Below, one piece after another: positions 11,375 through 21,129 of a stretch of DNA of 26,280 nucleotides. This DNA comes from Phoronis australis. Its lineage: Eukaryota > Phoronida > Phoronidae. Made by a program: the position numbers and the translations under genes. The DNA is taken from NCBI GenBank assembly GCA_002633005.1, contig NMRA01000787.1:1-26280 (forward strand), written 5' to 3'. The stretch's first letter is position 1, and each line of letters opens with the position of its first letter. The notes below the pieces were generated by a model, which saw only the letters and a program-made list of their open reading frames with translations, ran no database searches and was not told the DNA's origin.

Positions 11375-12765
11375 CTCATTGCCTTCATTGCTGACAATTC
11401 TCTGCCACTGTCAGCTGCACCCAAGTTATTGGATCTTGTAAAAGCCTTCGCCAACGACAAACCTGTAGTTGAACGAATGAGACTTGACAATTCCACTGCT
11501 TCATACAAGCTTAAGTATGGTGTGGCAGACACCCTGCATGAAGAGCTTCTGGCAGAGTTAAGGGAAACGCCATTCTCCCTGAACATCGATGAGTCAACAA
11601 ACTCCAACAGTGAAAAGGTTGTGACCATACTCGTCAGTTATTTTTCTGAGAAGAAGAGGATTATTGTGAATCAATTGGTGTCTTTTTTAATAACACGGCT
11701 CACCAGTGAATATCTGTTTGAGCAAATTGACAAAACGTTCCACCTGAATAATCTGTAGTGGAAAATTTTGATCGCTATCCTCATGGACTCTTGTAATGTA
11801 ATGCGGGGTGCGAAAGCTGGTTTAGAAACACTTGATTCGGGAACGTAGAGCTCCCCCATCTTCTTGATATTGATGGTGATTCATGTCATCATGTCCACAA
11901 TGCTGCCAAAGCCTTTTGTGAGCCATTCGGGATACACTGAGAAGATTCTGACTGACTTGTACACCGACTTCAAGTGGACGACGTACAGTGCGAGTCTGCT
12001 AACAGAGATCTGCACTGCTCTGGGTATAAAACCGTCAGTGCCCAAGGAATACATTCCTCATCGATGGCTGTCGCTGTTGCAAGTATGTATTGAGACTGTG
12101 CGATTATTTGATGCCCTGTCTGTCTATTATTTTTGTTTTCTTGATAAAGAAAACCAGAGCGTTCACCAAGATGATATTGATGAGATTTTCACTAAGCGTG
12201 GCATTACATCAAACACCAAGGAGGCAATTGAGGTGGTTCAAAGGAAGATCAGAAAGTCTCTAACTTTGTGTACAAAGGAAGGGAAGGATAGAAAGAGACG
12301 ACTTTCAGACAATTTTTAATGTTCGTGGGAAAACTTCACTCATTCTGCATTTTAGCGTCATTTCTCACAATATTCCATGACTACATGAAATACTTTCAGC
12401 AGTCTCAACCAAAAATACAAGAACTTCACAACAGACAAGAGGATCTTATGAAGGAGTATTTGGGATGTTTTATTAAATCAGAAATGCTGCAAGGTGGTGC
12501 CAAAAGTCTGCTTAAACTTGATTTGCATAACAAGACAAATTATCTGACAAACTCTACTTGTTTTTACGGTGAAGTGGTCAAGAAAATACTCGCAGCTAAG
12601 AGAAAGGATTACTGCACACAACGTATCTCTTTGAAAAAAACACAGGATGATGGAAAAGAAAGAAAAAGAAAACAGCAAGACGATTATCTACTGGCAAGAA
12701 AAAAAAAGAAAGCTAGTACTTTTATGCAAAGTTGTTTTCTGTTAGCTTCATTACAAGTTTATTAA
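11375..12765 (+). pseudogene. hAT-like relic, block 3 (RNase-H-like core)
   Basis: It follows the acceptor TTTTATTGTAG. It opens LIAFIADNSLPLSAAPKLL and runs through the core with two stops and at least three frame changes. The best-preserved part is 11935-12300, including FKWTTYSASLLTEIC and EYIPHRWLS. The tail after about 12580 becomes lysine-rich low-complexity sequence and ends at 12765, earlier than family members as I recall them. Confidence 0.8.
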
Positions 12766-12967
12766 CAGGCCACTGTATGAGTTCCTGTTGTGGTATTTGG
12801 CATGCCTAAAATGATAAACTAGACCATGGTTAAGTGAGAAAATGCAATGCGCTATATTTTCATTGAAATGGGTTCCAAATGGCTGTGAATGGCAATATGA
12901 GAATCAAGTTGTCTCGCTATTTGTTAATGGCGTTCGCGACAGAAACAGAAATAGGCGAGGTAATCAT

Positions 12968-13234
12968 CATGCGCGCACTCAGGGGGGAATGGGGAGGGGG
13001 GCTCGTAGGAAACACCCCACCACCACCCCCCTATTTGGTGAAGTGGGCAAAAAGGTCTGCCTCGGAGAAGCGTGAAGACTGACAAAATGAGACAAAAGTC
13101 CGAAAACACACGATTCAGAGCTCTGAACATGTTATTACATTTTTCATTTAGTTTTACTGCTTTTTTGTTAGTGAAAGGTTCACATCAGTCGTCAGAAAGT
13201 CTATCCCCCATTTTTAATGCTGGGTGCGCGCATG
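12968..13234. mobile_element. 267-bp TIR element (copy B, complete)
   Basis: The termini are CATGCGCGCACTCAG (12968-12982) and CTGGGTGCGCGCATG (13220-13234), inverted with one mismatch in 15. The interior from GAAGTGGGCAAAAA (13040) onward matches copy A at 1-187. A run of G followed by AC-rich sequence lies just inside the left end. It encodes nothing. Target duplications are not clear, so the superfamily is open. Confidence 0.75.
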
Positions 13235-13329
13235 AGTCCTGTCCAAAAAATTTGTCACTTTCAATGTCTTAAGTGTAGTGCCATTTACCTATTATAAATC
13301 CCATCTTATAAATTCAGATATCAACACCC

Positions 13330-13458
13330 ATGAAAATTAAGCGAGAGCACGCAGAAGTTGCAAGGAGAAATTCAGAAAATTGCAATATACCAGTTGCCGT
13401 GAGGGCGCGTTCTCGAACAAAGAAGGGCAAGGATACAATGCTCCAAATCAATGAATAA
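13330..13458 (+). pseudogene. Possible upstream basic exon of the DUF6589-type gene
   Basis: A 42-codon frame starting MKIKREHAEVARRNSEN and containing RARSRTKKGKD lies just before the first recognised DUF6589 block, in another frame. Its basic composition would suit an N-terminal nuclear region. It is not recognised as a family and could be chance. Confidence 0.3.
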
Positions 13459-13487
13459 GATCAAGCAAAAAGTAAAGGCCTTGTGAA

Positions 13488-13755
13488 TAAGCAACCCTTA
13501 CAAATGAAGACCTTACGCCTGACTCAATGAGCAACTTCACTTGGGAACAGTTATGTTTGCAGCTGGAAACTGCCGCCCCCACATTGTTACAAGTATTCAG
13601 GACTATGTCATCTAGAAAACTTGAACCTTGGCCACTGGTGCCACCACTGCTCTCCTTATGCTGCCTTTTGTACATTTTGGAAAATCGCCGATCATTCAAG
13701 TTTTTGCTGAAGTGGACCAGCCTACAGCTATTTACTGCGCGGACATAGCAAGATG
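13488..13755 (+). pseudogene. DUF6589-type gene, N-terminal block
   Basis: In the frame of ATG 13527 it reads MSNFTWEQLCLQLETAAPTL, then PPLLSLCCLLYILENRRSFK. Near 13690-13720 the family-like reading moves to another frame, ending in YSYLLRGHSKM just before the donor ATG|GTGAGT at 13755/13756. In that frame the exon ends in phase 0 and joins in frame to LMECFSRLGVC at 21130. The frame change is a real lesion unless the assembly is wrong. Confidence 0.65.
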
Positions 13756-15344
13756 GTGAGTAAACAGAAATTCTCCTCTGTGATACCGTTTTCAATTTGT
13801 TCTGTAGAATTATTAGGAAAAAGGTTTTCGCATACATGATAGCTTCATTGAAAACTTCTATTAGGCCTAATAAGTATACCGGTGGACACTTCACTATTTT
13901 TGTGCCCTTGGGAGAAAGGACGCACACTCTTTCAAGACTAAAATCTCCCTCCTTGACATGGATCGCTTAGATATCTTTGTTGGTAAAGTCGCATGATTTT
14001 CGGACGGCCCGCCATTTCTGACCAAGAATAAATATTTTCAAAATTAGTTTTTTAAGATCCACTAAGTTCGTACAAGGTCCAAATCTGGTATTCAATGGTA
14101 CACCAATTTCGGACACTGTCACAAATACCCAACAATGCGACCCGCGATATTCGTACAAAGAAATATTGATGTTGGTGACATCGTTCAATCGAGCACTGAA
14201 ATCTTGACTTACACTAACGAAACACGCTACAGTTGCTGTGTAATTTTACGGCAGTCATAAAGCTGATGAGCTCGTAATACAATTCCTCGTTGCCTGTCTT
14301 TCAATTGTTTGTATCTACGTACCTTGTGGCGAATCATGCTACGTTTCTATTAAATGAATCATTGACCTTATAACGAAAATTCTTGTTGCAGGTTTCTGAA
14401 AATGATGAACACCAAGCAAATGAAAAAACTTAACTTTTCGTTGCAGCGCCACTGAACTAACAAATGACCTTTACATTCTGCGTTTTATTATGTATTGGCA
14501 CTTAATATTCATTCACTAATTTTGTTCCGTTCAGTTCTGTTGATTATTACGTATTTGCACGCCGCACAACTGAACTTGACAAAAGATAACTAAAGGTGAG
14601 TTTAACGTCTGTCATGAGGGGAACGTAGTAACGGCGACTGAAACGATTTCCATAGATTTGTTACATTTTCTTGCCGTGCTAGTGGGAACAATTTGTGAAT
14701 TTCGTTTCTATGGTGTCTACAGTCGTGCACTGATTGGCTTGATTTTTACAACTCGACTCATCTCAGTCAAACGGCGTCTCAAATAGTTAGTGAAGATGTG
14801 GAAAAATTCAGCAAACTACCGATCAGCTGCAGTAAGCCGAGCAGTACAAGTCCAAGTAACTCATTTTATAATTTTTGTTAACCAACAGTTCCAGTCTCAT
14901 CAGCATTTTTATGACGGTGGACTATCACCTTCCCACGGCCATTGGGTGACTATGTGGTGAGTTACATTGAACGAAGTATACCGTTCCTGCAACGCACGGC
15001 AGGATAATAGAAATTCATTAGAGTATATTGTCTCATTGCAATGAGGCCTGGCAACTTAATGTGATAATAATTAGAATTTGTAGCTGAGTCGAACATATTT
15101 ATGGCAATTTCAAAAATGCTAAGCCGCACGCTCGGCTGGAAGTCTGGAAGGTATCATATGGCAAGTGTTCGCTTTCATTTTTGAAAAATATCGAAGAGCA
15201 TCATAGAACCAGATGGAAACACGTACGGTACTGTTTGGATGTGAAGATGTCATTAAAGACTGTAAGTTTTGTACACTTTGAAATTTGTCGATAGGGCACA
15301 GCAAGTGACTGATCTATATTCTTGACTCCACGCCTGATATGTAC
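13756..15344. other. Intronic sequence, nothing recognised
   Basis: This is the start of the inferred 7.4-kb intron of the DUF6589-type gene. No protein motif, RNA gene or clear repeat was found. The longer open frames on the minus strand (13448-13927, overlapping the previous exon) look like shadows. Confidence 0.4.
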
Positions 15345-15581
15345 CATACATCTTAACCATGTTCTTACATAATGGATGGTTGTGGTAAATGCCAATGTTT
15401 CCTGGAAGAGTCCAGTTTCATTGGACAACAGGCCGCGGACAAATAGTATTTCAACAGTTCACATATAGAGAGTCACAGAGTAGCTATCATGTACGAAACG
15501 AGATTCAGAGCAGTCATGAGAGGGTATCACATATACAAAATCTATTGGACACATTACGTAAGAACATGGTTAAGATGTACG
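15345..15581. repeat. Inverted repeat, 30-bp arms 177 bp apart
   Basis: The left arm is 15345-15374 and the right arm 15552-15581. They are reverse complements at 28 of 30 positions around GTAAGAACATGGTTAAGATG, and both differences are C/T. The right arm overlaps the foot of a second, tighter hairpin (15580-15663). This is possibly the ends of a fold-back or miniature element. Confidence 0.75.
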
Positions 15582-15663
15582 TATTGGATGGTTTTCGAAC
15601 GTACGAAGGATTGCAAGCAGATCTACATTGTTCACACCGTACGTTCGAAAACAATCCAATACG
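15580..15663. repeat. 26-bp stem hairpin
   Basis: 15580-15605 and 15638-15663 are reverse complements at 25 of 26 positions, with core TTTTCGAACGTACG, separated by a 32-base loop. It is a fold-back structure right next to the 30-bp inverted repeat. Confidence 0.8.
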
Positions 15664-15763
15664 TTTATGGATTTTTGTAGTAAGGTGGAATTTGGCAACG
15701 TTTTTGGTACTCTTACTAAAAATCATGAAGTCATTTTTCACATTTCTGTCCCCACAATACATG

Positions 15764-15822
15764 GGCGGCGCACCATAGGGGGCTGGGGGCTATAGCCCCC
15801 ACTTTTTTCAGTGCTACGCCGC
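15764..15822. repeat. 60-bp dyad element, copy 1
   Basis: It begins GGCGGCGCACCATAGGGGGC and ends TGCTACGCCGC, with a central GGGGGCTATAGCCCCC palindrome and an ACTTTTTT block. Both the ends and the centre are inverted repeats. It repeats 12 bp later at 15835-15895. Confidence 0.7.
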
Positions 15823-15834
15823 ACATGGTCTATA

Positions 15835-15895
15835 GGCGACGCACCACAGGGGGTTGAGGGGTCTTTAGCCCCCGACTTTTTAGTGCTGCGCCGCC
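15835..15895. repeat. 60-bp dyad element, copy 2
   Basis: It begins GGCGACGCACCACAGGGGG and ends AGTGCTGCGCCGCC, with the same central TAGCCCCC and ACTTTTT blocks as copy 1. The two copies are in the same orientation and separated by 12 bp. Confidence 0.7.
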
Positions 15896-16220
15896 AATGC
15901 AATGGTGTACTAGAATTCGTTCTACAGCAAACATAAACAAATTTCATTGCGTTTCAGGTGCAGCTTCATACGATAAAGACTGTGTTCATCTCAAAAAGAA
16001 TAACATAACCGTGGGTCACATTCCTCAAGAAATTTCGCGAATGTGCAGGCAATTCATCAAGCACGGGGGGCATATAACATGCAACATAACGGGAAGAAGA
16101 CGAAGCCCTCACAGAAATGGTGGACTTGACGATTCCCATGTGAATATACTTTTCGATGCGAGAGAACGAATTGTGGATGTTATGCTAAATAAACTTCAAT
16201 CTGTAACAGGAACGTGGTGA

Positions 16221-17733
16221 TTGATAGCTAACTCGCGTAGGACATTGCTTTTGGAGTGGTTGATATGTACTTACTTGTGATACATCGTGGTCTTTGTTAA
16301 TGCATTTGTGTACGTATTTGTTAATACATGTCTGAAATTCTTCCTGGGTTATTGTTTTGTTGTGAAAATTACCTCCTGTTCTACCTAGAATGTCAAACAG
16401 TAACATCAGTTGTAAGCGTGGCGCATGGATGGATTATGTGTTTAATTACGAAACTACGTGCATAAATGGCAAAGCGGCTGAAAACAAAATGTATCTATCT
16501 AACGATTATAACGATCTTTTACAAGAATGGGGTGGCATTGACATCAAAAAGGGTTTAAACCACCAAACTTTTCCTTGTGAAATATGTTGGGAATTTTAAG
16601 GAAACTTCATGTTTTGACACTAACAACTATCCCTCCCATTTGACGTTTATACTTTGGTTTCAAATTATATTTGCCAAATTTGGAATCCCACTGACTACGC
16701 TCAAACTGTTTGCGTACGCTCTAATATCGTGTCAGCCAAGCTGGTTCGATTGCCCGCGTCCCACAACTCCGTCTTTGGTAAGATGCCGTAGTTGCATTAA
16801 ACTACCGCTCATAATATCTATTTCAGTTACGTCATATCATTATACAGTACACGGTGTCCTAGCAGGCCGTTTCATAAACTATCATTTTTGTTACTACATG
16901 GTCTCATCTGGAATTCAAAAATCAAAGTATATGTGGTCCATAATTTTTTACAGATCTTTGTGTTGGTGTTCCCGCACTGGTTGAATAAGTTTTAAGAACA
17001 AATGAACTAACATGAATAACGAAGAAAATGAACACTAATCGCTTTTTGGAACCGGTTCTGAGTACACGCAACTTTTCGACACTGAAAAACACCACTTCTG
17101 TGAAGGCCACCGAAAAGCACTTGGTTTATTTACACGAGCTGTCAATGAACAACCCCCCCAGAAACTGTTTGTCGTTCTTGCCGGACTTCATGTCAATATA
17201 ATGAAAAAAGGAACTGCTGTAATATTAACTTTTCTTTAAGATTTTTTATAGATGTTTGAAACTGGTTCCCAGCCTATGCAACTTTTCGGCACTGCAGTGA
17301 ACTGACAGCAACGCCTTGTAAAGACCACTGATACACGCCAGGTCTGTTTCCACTTGAGCTGAAACATTGCCTCTTTAATCTTTTGTTCGACGCGGCCCAG
17401 AAGGCTTAGTACCCCGTGTTAAGCCGAAGCCTGTCGGAAACACTGGTGGTATTTGGCGACAACTTGTACCGTCAGACCACAACGTATTGTTCTTGATACC
17501 CTAATCCCTGGGAGCGCAAGCTCTGGTAATGACGTCGTAGAGTACATTAATCGAACTCTTTAAAGCGATCAAAGAATTGCCGAAAATCTCAAATAAAAAC
17601 AAGGAGGGCCGTTTGGAGACTGCACTGGGTCACTTTTACGATAATTAGGCTGCTGGGGTTCTCTGGTGCTTCGCTCAGTCTAATATAAAAATGCGTGTCC
17701 ACAAGAGTCCTGCCAGTAGTCAACCCGTTCATC
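16221..17733. repeat. No gene; degenerate direct repeat at 17048-17141 and 17258-17361
   Basis: Two stretches about 210 bp apart share GGTTC..AG....GCAACTTTTCG.CACTG at the start and CAC..GAGCTG at the end, with many changes between. The longer open frames here (for example 16390-16599 and 16577-16984) have no recognised motif. The segment leads up to the pogo-like transposase relic, but no terminal inverted repeat for it was seen. Confidence 0.45.
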
Positions 17734-18611
17734 ATGAGTATACTAAATTATTTCAAGCGTTCAAGCAAGCCTACTATTCCAGACAATATGTGGGAGCTAA
17801 GATCGCCCAGTCCTGCTCCACCATCGCGACCAGTTGGCCGACCCAGAAAGTGTCAACATGAAGTAGTGCCAGATGAGACGCCACGCCTGCTAATGAAGTG
17901 CAAAGGTCGGCGAGCGCGGAACCACAAGAGCCACAAAACAACAGAAGAAAAAGAAAATAAAGGAAGTACAGCAATTTCACTGTAGCTGAGAAGTTAAGTC
18001 CTAGAAGACATAGAGAAATTTGGCGTCCGCCCTGTATCCCACATGATGGACATTCCAAAGTCCACTCTCATGACGTGGAAAAAGAACGGAGGGAAAAGGA
18101 AAGTGTACCCCGTAGAATCGCACATGCGAGCCTACTCCCCAGCTGTCAAAGCTCAACTAGTAACGAGTATTTTAACAGACCGCGACACAAACTTGCCAGT
18201 TTCACCAAAGATTATCAAGGCAAAGGCATTGGCACTAGCGAGAGAACACGATCCGCAAACAACGGTTCGCGGCAGTCACGGTTGGTGCAGGCGTTTCATG
18301 AAACGCAACGGTCTCAGCGTCAGACGGGGCACCAAATTTTCCCAAAAGCTTCCGGCCGACTTGGAGGAAAGGTTAAAATTTTTCCAGTACATCTCACTGA
18401 AACCACCCAGATGATGGAGTTAGAAGACTGGTTTATCTTGAACATGGACGAGGTACCCATGAGATTTGACATGATTCCTACTAGAACAGTCGACATGACT
18501 GGAAACAAGGACATCCTGATGTTCAGCAGAGGTGGAGAGAAAAAACCTTCACGGTCGTGCTTTGCATTGCTGCCGACGGAACTAAACTAGGAAGCATGGT
18601 GATCTTCAAAG
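17734..18611 (+). pseudogene. pogo-like relic, exon 1 (AT-hook, DNA-binding helices, first catalytic D)
   Basis: It contains RPVGRPRKC, then the helix IPKSTLMTWKKN (18052 onward), then VRGSHGWCRRFMKRNGLSVR and ADLEERLKFFQ. After a frame change it reads LEDWFILNMDEVPMRFDM, and after another, FTVVLCIAADGTKLGSMVIF. It ends AAAG|GTATGT (phase 1). Confidence 0.85.
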
Positions 18612-18935
18612 GTATGTTTCTGAAACAAATCGCACAAGTTGTTTAACCAAAAGAACAATTTATCCCGTTAGCAGAATTCTTAATTCAAACTAGTCTTCAA
18701 TTTACTACTACATATTACATTTTCATTGGTATGTGCTTACTTGCAATGAGTGTTGTTTTTCTCCCATCTTACTCAAACTATGAATTTGTTACCGGCTGGT
18801 AATTCGAAACTATACCTACAAATTGTCATGTTACCGTTAATATTACCACATTTGTCAATGCTATTTCAGGGATATACGTAAAGACTAATATTGGTTTCCA
18901 AATTTGCTTTTCTTTCATTTCGTTTATTATTTTAG

Positions 18936-19216
18936 GCATTCGACAACCCAACATTGAACTTCCCTCTGGGTGGAAGGCTGTCACAAATAAACACGGGTGG
19001 ATGAACGCCGAATTGATGATCACGTGGGTGAATGACATTATCCGTCCATACACCGAGCGTCGTCCGTGTCTGCTAGTGCTAGATAGTTTCTCTGGGCACC
19101 TTACCGAAGGCGTTCGAGCTGCTATGGCTCAAAACAACGTCACGTCAGCGTTCATCCCTGCTGGGTGTACTTCCAAGCTTCAACTTCTTGATGTGGCAGT
19201 GAATAAGCCATTGAAG
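18936..19216 (+). pseudogene. pogo-like relic, exon 2 (second and third catalytic D)
   Basis: The acceptor TTATTTTAG gives phase 1 and completes a glycine codon. The block reads IRQPNIELPSGWKAVTN, GWMNAELMITWVNDIIRP, LVLDSFSGHL, then IPAGCTSKLQLLDVAVNKPL without interruption. The donor AAG|GTAGGG is phase 0. This is the best-preserved part of the relic. Confidence 0.9.
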
Positions 19217-19677
19217 GTAGGGACGGTTTCTGCAACACTGGTTATGCTTTGAAAGTAACTGTTTCCAAACAAGTGTTTAAAAGCAAGTAATGATTTAAAC
19301 ACGTGATCATTAAGACTGAATGAAATCACTATTACTGCGACTCTATATTTTTACACGATTCCATTTTTCTATACTGTTATGTTGTGGGGGAGTTTTTTTT
19401 GTAGCTTTTGTTACATAGACATTGTATCGGACCTGACGTGCGTTCAGTAACACAAGGACCTACGCTATGACCTAGCTAAAAACTAGCCGAAGTCGCGCGT
19501 TCTCAATTACAATACACGGCAGTATCTCACGTAAGTCTCGTGAAGTCTTGCTTTTTAGAGAGGTCTAAGTGTTACTGAACGGGAGGCTGGTAATGCCATC
19601 CTAATGGTATAAACTGCATGTTTTTATAGCCATTCAGATTATAACTCGTTAACAGCTTTGTGAATATTTTTTCAAAG

Positions 19678-19974
19678 GACAAGCTGTGAGAGAGTTGGTG
19701 CGATGACGTAAGAAATCAAGTGCGCGTTCTGGTCGAAGCGGGTCACCCAACCTCCATGAAACCGGCAAGCCAGCAGTCTGTAGTTGACTGGCTGCACCGG
19801 TCGTGGGCTGAAGTTGATGACACCATCGTAAAGAAGTCGTTTCTGGTCACCGGAATCTTACCCACTATCAACGAATCAGACTTGCCCAGTCTACGAGAAA
19901 TTATAGGGTCAGACAATAGTGATTCAGACTTTGAGGGTTTTGCTTATTCAGAAGACGACGATTTTAGTGATTAA
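19678..19974 (+). pseudogene. pogo-like relic, exon 3 (C-terminal part)
   Basis: The acceptor TTTTTTCAAAG precedes GACAAGCTG. A TGA at 19687 interrupts the frame. It then reads SQQSVVDWLHRSWAEVDD, IVKKSFLVTGI and the acidic tail up to TAA 19974. This matches the helix-rich region that follows the DDE core in Tigger proteins. Confidence 0.85.
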
Positions 19975-20180
19975 AGTAACGTATTAAAGTTATGATGGAA
20001 ATTGGTTGTATAAATATTTATGTTGAACTTTTGCTCTTATCATTGTTGTATTCGTAAGTTAGAACTGGTATGCATTTCAAACTTGATGTTGAATGAAAAT
20101 AAACGTGTATAAAAACATATATTTCATTGTACACCTGGTGTATAGTTCATAACGATTTTGGCAGTGACAATGTTTTGATG

Positions 20181-20605
20181 GTCGGGAACCCTCTTTGTGC
20201 GTCGAAAATGCAAGTCCAGTTTTTTAACAGGGAAACGTCATTAAAAATGTTATTGAGGCGCTTTTTGTGCGTTGCCAACGCAAACTTGACATTTTTTTGA
20301 AAAGCGCATTTGAAAAAAGAATCATCAGTTGTCGGGAACGTTTCGTTTGCGTCAGCAACGCAAACCATTCCCACTCATTGGAAAGCCGATATTTGTCACC
20401 GGGAACACTCAATTTTCAACACAGCCCGGTACTTCAAGTGAGATAGCGCATCCGTCACTTGCCGAGAAAGGTTTTTGAGCATCGGCAATTCACATTGAGA
20501 AAGCGCATTTTTGAAAACAACCAACACTTGTCGGGAATGTTCTTTGTGCGTCGAGAACGCTCATTTCTTATTGGGAAAGTCAGTTTTTCAAAAATAATCG
20601 CGCAG
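20181..20605. repeat. Degenerate tandem array, about six units of 62-76 bp
   Basis: Units begin near 20181, 20255, 20331, 20399, 20461 and 20530. A consensus-like unit has GTCGGGAAC, TTTGTGCGTCG.AACGC, CATTG(G)GAAAGCGCAT and TTTGAAAA, with strong divergence between units. The array lies about 200 bp downstream of the pogo-like relic, inside the same long intron. It may be a minisatellite or the subterminal region of an unseen element. Confidence 0.7.
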
Positions 20606-21129
20606 ACCATTTGAGTCTCATTGACCAGTAATTGCAGGCCTACGTCTATCAAATGACCGCACCATCAATGTTGATTCAATGACCGCTCATCGAATGTACA
20701 CCCACGAAATTCAGACACGAGCAGAAATCCAAGGTCGAAGGCCTGCCAAAGTCGCACACCACAAAATGATACTTCGCGAGATTCGTCCAAGAATGATTTT
20801 TTTGTATTGGAATTAATTTTCAGTGTCCGAAAATCACGCGACTTTTCCGTAGTGTTGACAGTCACGTGATAGCGTTTCCAATTCAGAAAATCAGCTATGT
20901 TAGCATCACTGTTTCATGCCTCATAAACTGTACACATTGGCGTATTTGGGGTTACGTTAGTGCAATCACGATTATCGAAGGACAGCTTGTCGTCGTTCAA
21001 TCTGCCCTTCTATTAATAACATCCATGTGTGCACTGAACAGAGACTGTTCTTACTTAACAGATAATATAACTGTTCCTATCACCCCGAAATAATGCTAAT
21101 TCAAAATCAACATTATTTTCTTTCTGCAG
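20606..21129. other. End of long intron, nothing recognised
   Basis: No motif or repeat was found. It ends in the acceptor TTTTCTTTCTGCAG before the next DUF6589-type block. Confidence 0.4.

Larger units (their letters stand above)
9551..12765 (+). pseudogene. hAT-like zinc-finger protein (transposase-derived), decayed, three coding blocks
   Basis: The blocks are 9551-9829, 10817-10925 and 11375-12765. Together they match, from memory, a large family of uncharacterised proteins with an N-terminal CxxC zinc finger and an RNase-H-like core resembling hAT transposases. Visible motifs are, in order, CKLCQRDV with a downstream ALEDHLK, NVYGTHPMF, SLNIDEST (acidic residue), ILMDSCNVMRG (acidic residue) and, in a shifted frame, DIDGDSCHHVHNAAKAFC, like the CxxH segment of hAT proteins. 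KEYIPHRWLS, FLGCFIKSE-like (YLGCFIKSE) and LLKLDLHNK follow. There are frame changes near 9690, 11850-11935 and 12317, and stops near 11756 and 11846, so it cannot make the full protein. The C-terminus breaks off near 12765. Confidence 0.85.
15489..16220 (+). pseudogene. HIRAN-like domain gene fragment, two blocks
   Basis: Block 1 (15489 to about 15570) reads MYETRFRAVMRGYHIYKIYW, and block 2 (about 15958-16220) contains NITVGHIPQEISRMCRQF, KHGGHITCNITGRR and a final ERIVDVMLNKL. From memory these match a repeated family of invertebrate proteins of the form RGYHVY...VGHxPrEISR...GGxIxCxVTG, related to HIRAN domains of the SNF2/DNA-repair type. An acceptor TTTGCGTTTCAG precedes block 2. The only good donor (C|GTAAGA at 15557/15558) is out of phase with it, and the middle of the domain is missing, so the copy is probably broken. 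It lies on the same strand, inside the long intron of the DUF6589-type gene. Confidence 0.65.
17734..19974 (+). pseudogene. pogo/Tigger-like DDE transposase relic with two introns
   Basis: The blocks are 17734-18611, 18936-19216 and 19678-19974. In order they show an AT-hook-like GRPRK, a psq-type helix with IPKSTLMTWKKN, a CENP-B/Tc5-type helix with GSHGWCRRFMKRNGLS, and a DDE core. The three catalytic acids are visible in NMDEVPM, LVLDSFSGHL and LLDVAVNKP. It ends in an acidic tail EGFAYSEDDDFSD. Both introns have GT-AG ends, and their phases (1 and 0) fit. Lesions are frame changes near 17990, 18405 and 18545 and a TGA at 19687. It sits in the long intron of the DUF6589-type gene on the same strand. 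ATG 17734 is preferred because MSILNYF resembles starts of this group. ATG 17695 is also in frame. Confidence 0.9.

Noticed and set aside
13448-13927. 159-codon minus-strand frame
   Set aside because: It overlaps the DUF6589-like block on the plus strand and has no motif of its own, so it is probably a shadow.
15389-15778. 129-codon plus-strand frame
   Set aside because: It runs through the inverted repeats and into the dyad element, out of frame with the HIRAN-like block.
16577-16984. 135-codon hydrophobic frame
   Set aside because: Aromatic and hydrophobic AT-rich translation without topology or family motif. Probably chance.
18075-18590. 171-codon frame read as a separate gene
   Set aside because: Only its last third belongs to the pogo-like protein. 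The first part is an out-of-frame shadow of the DNA-binding region.
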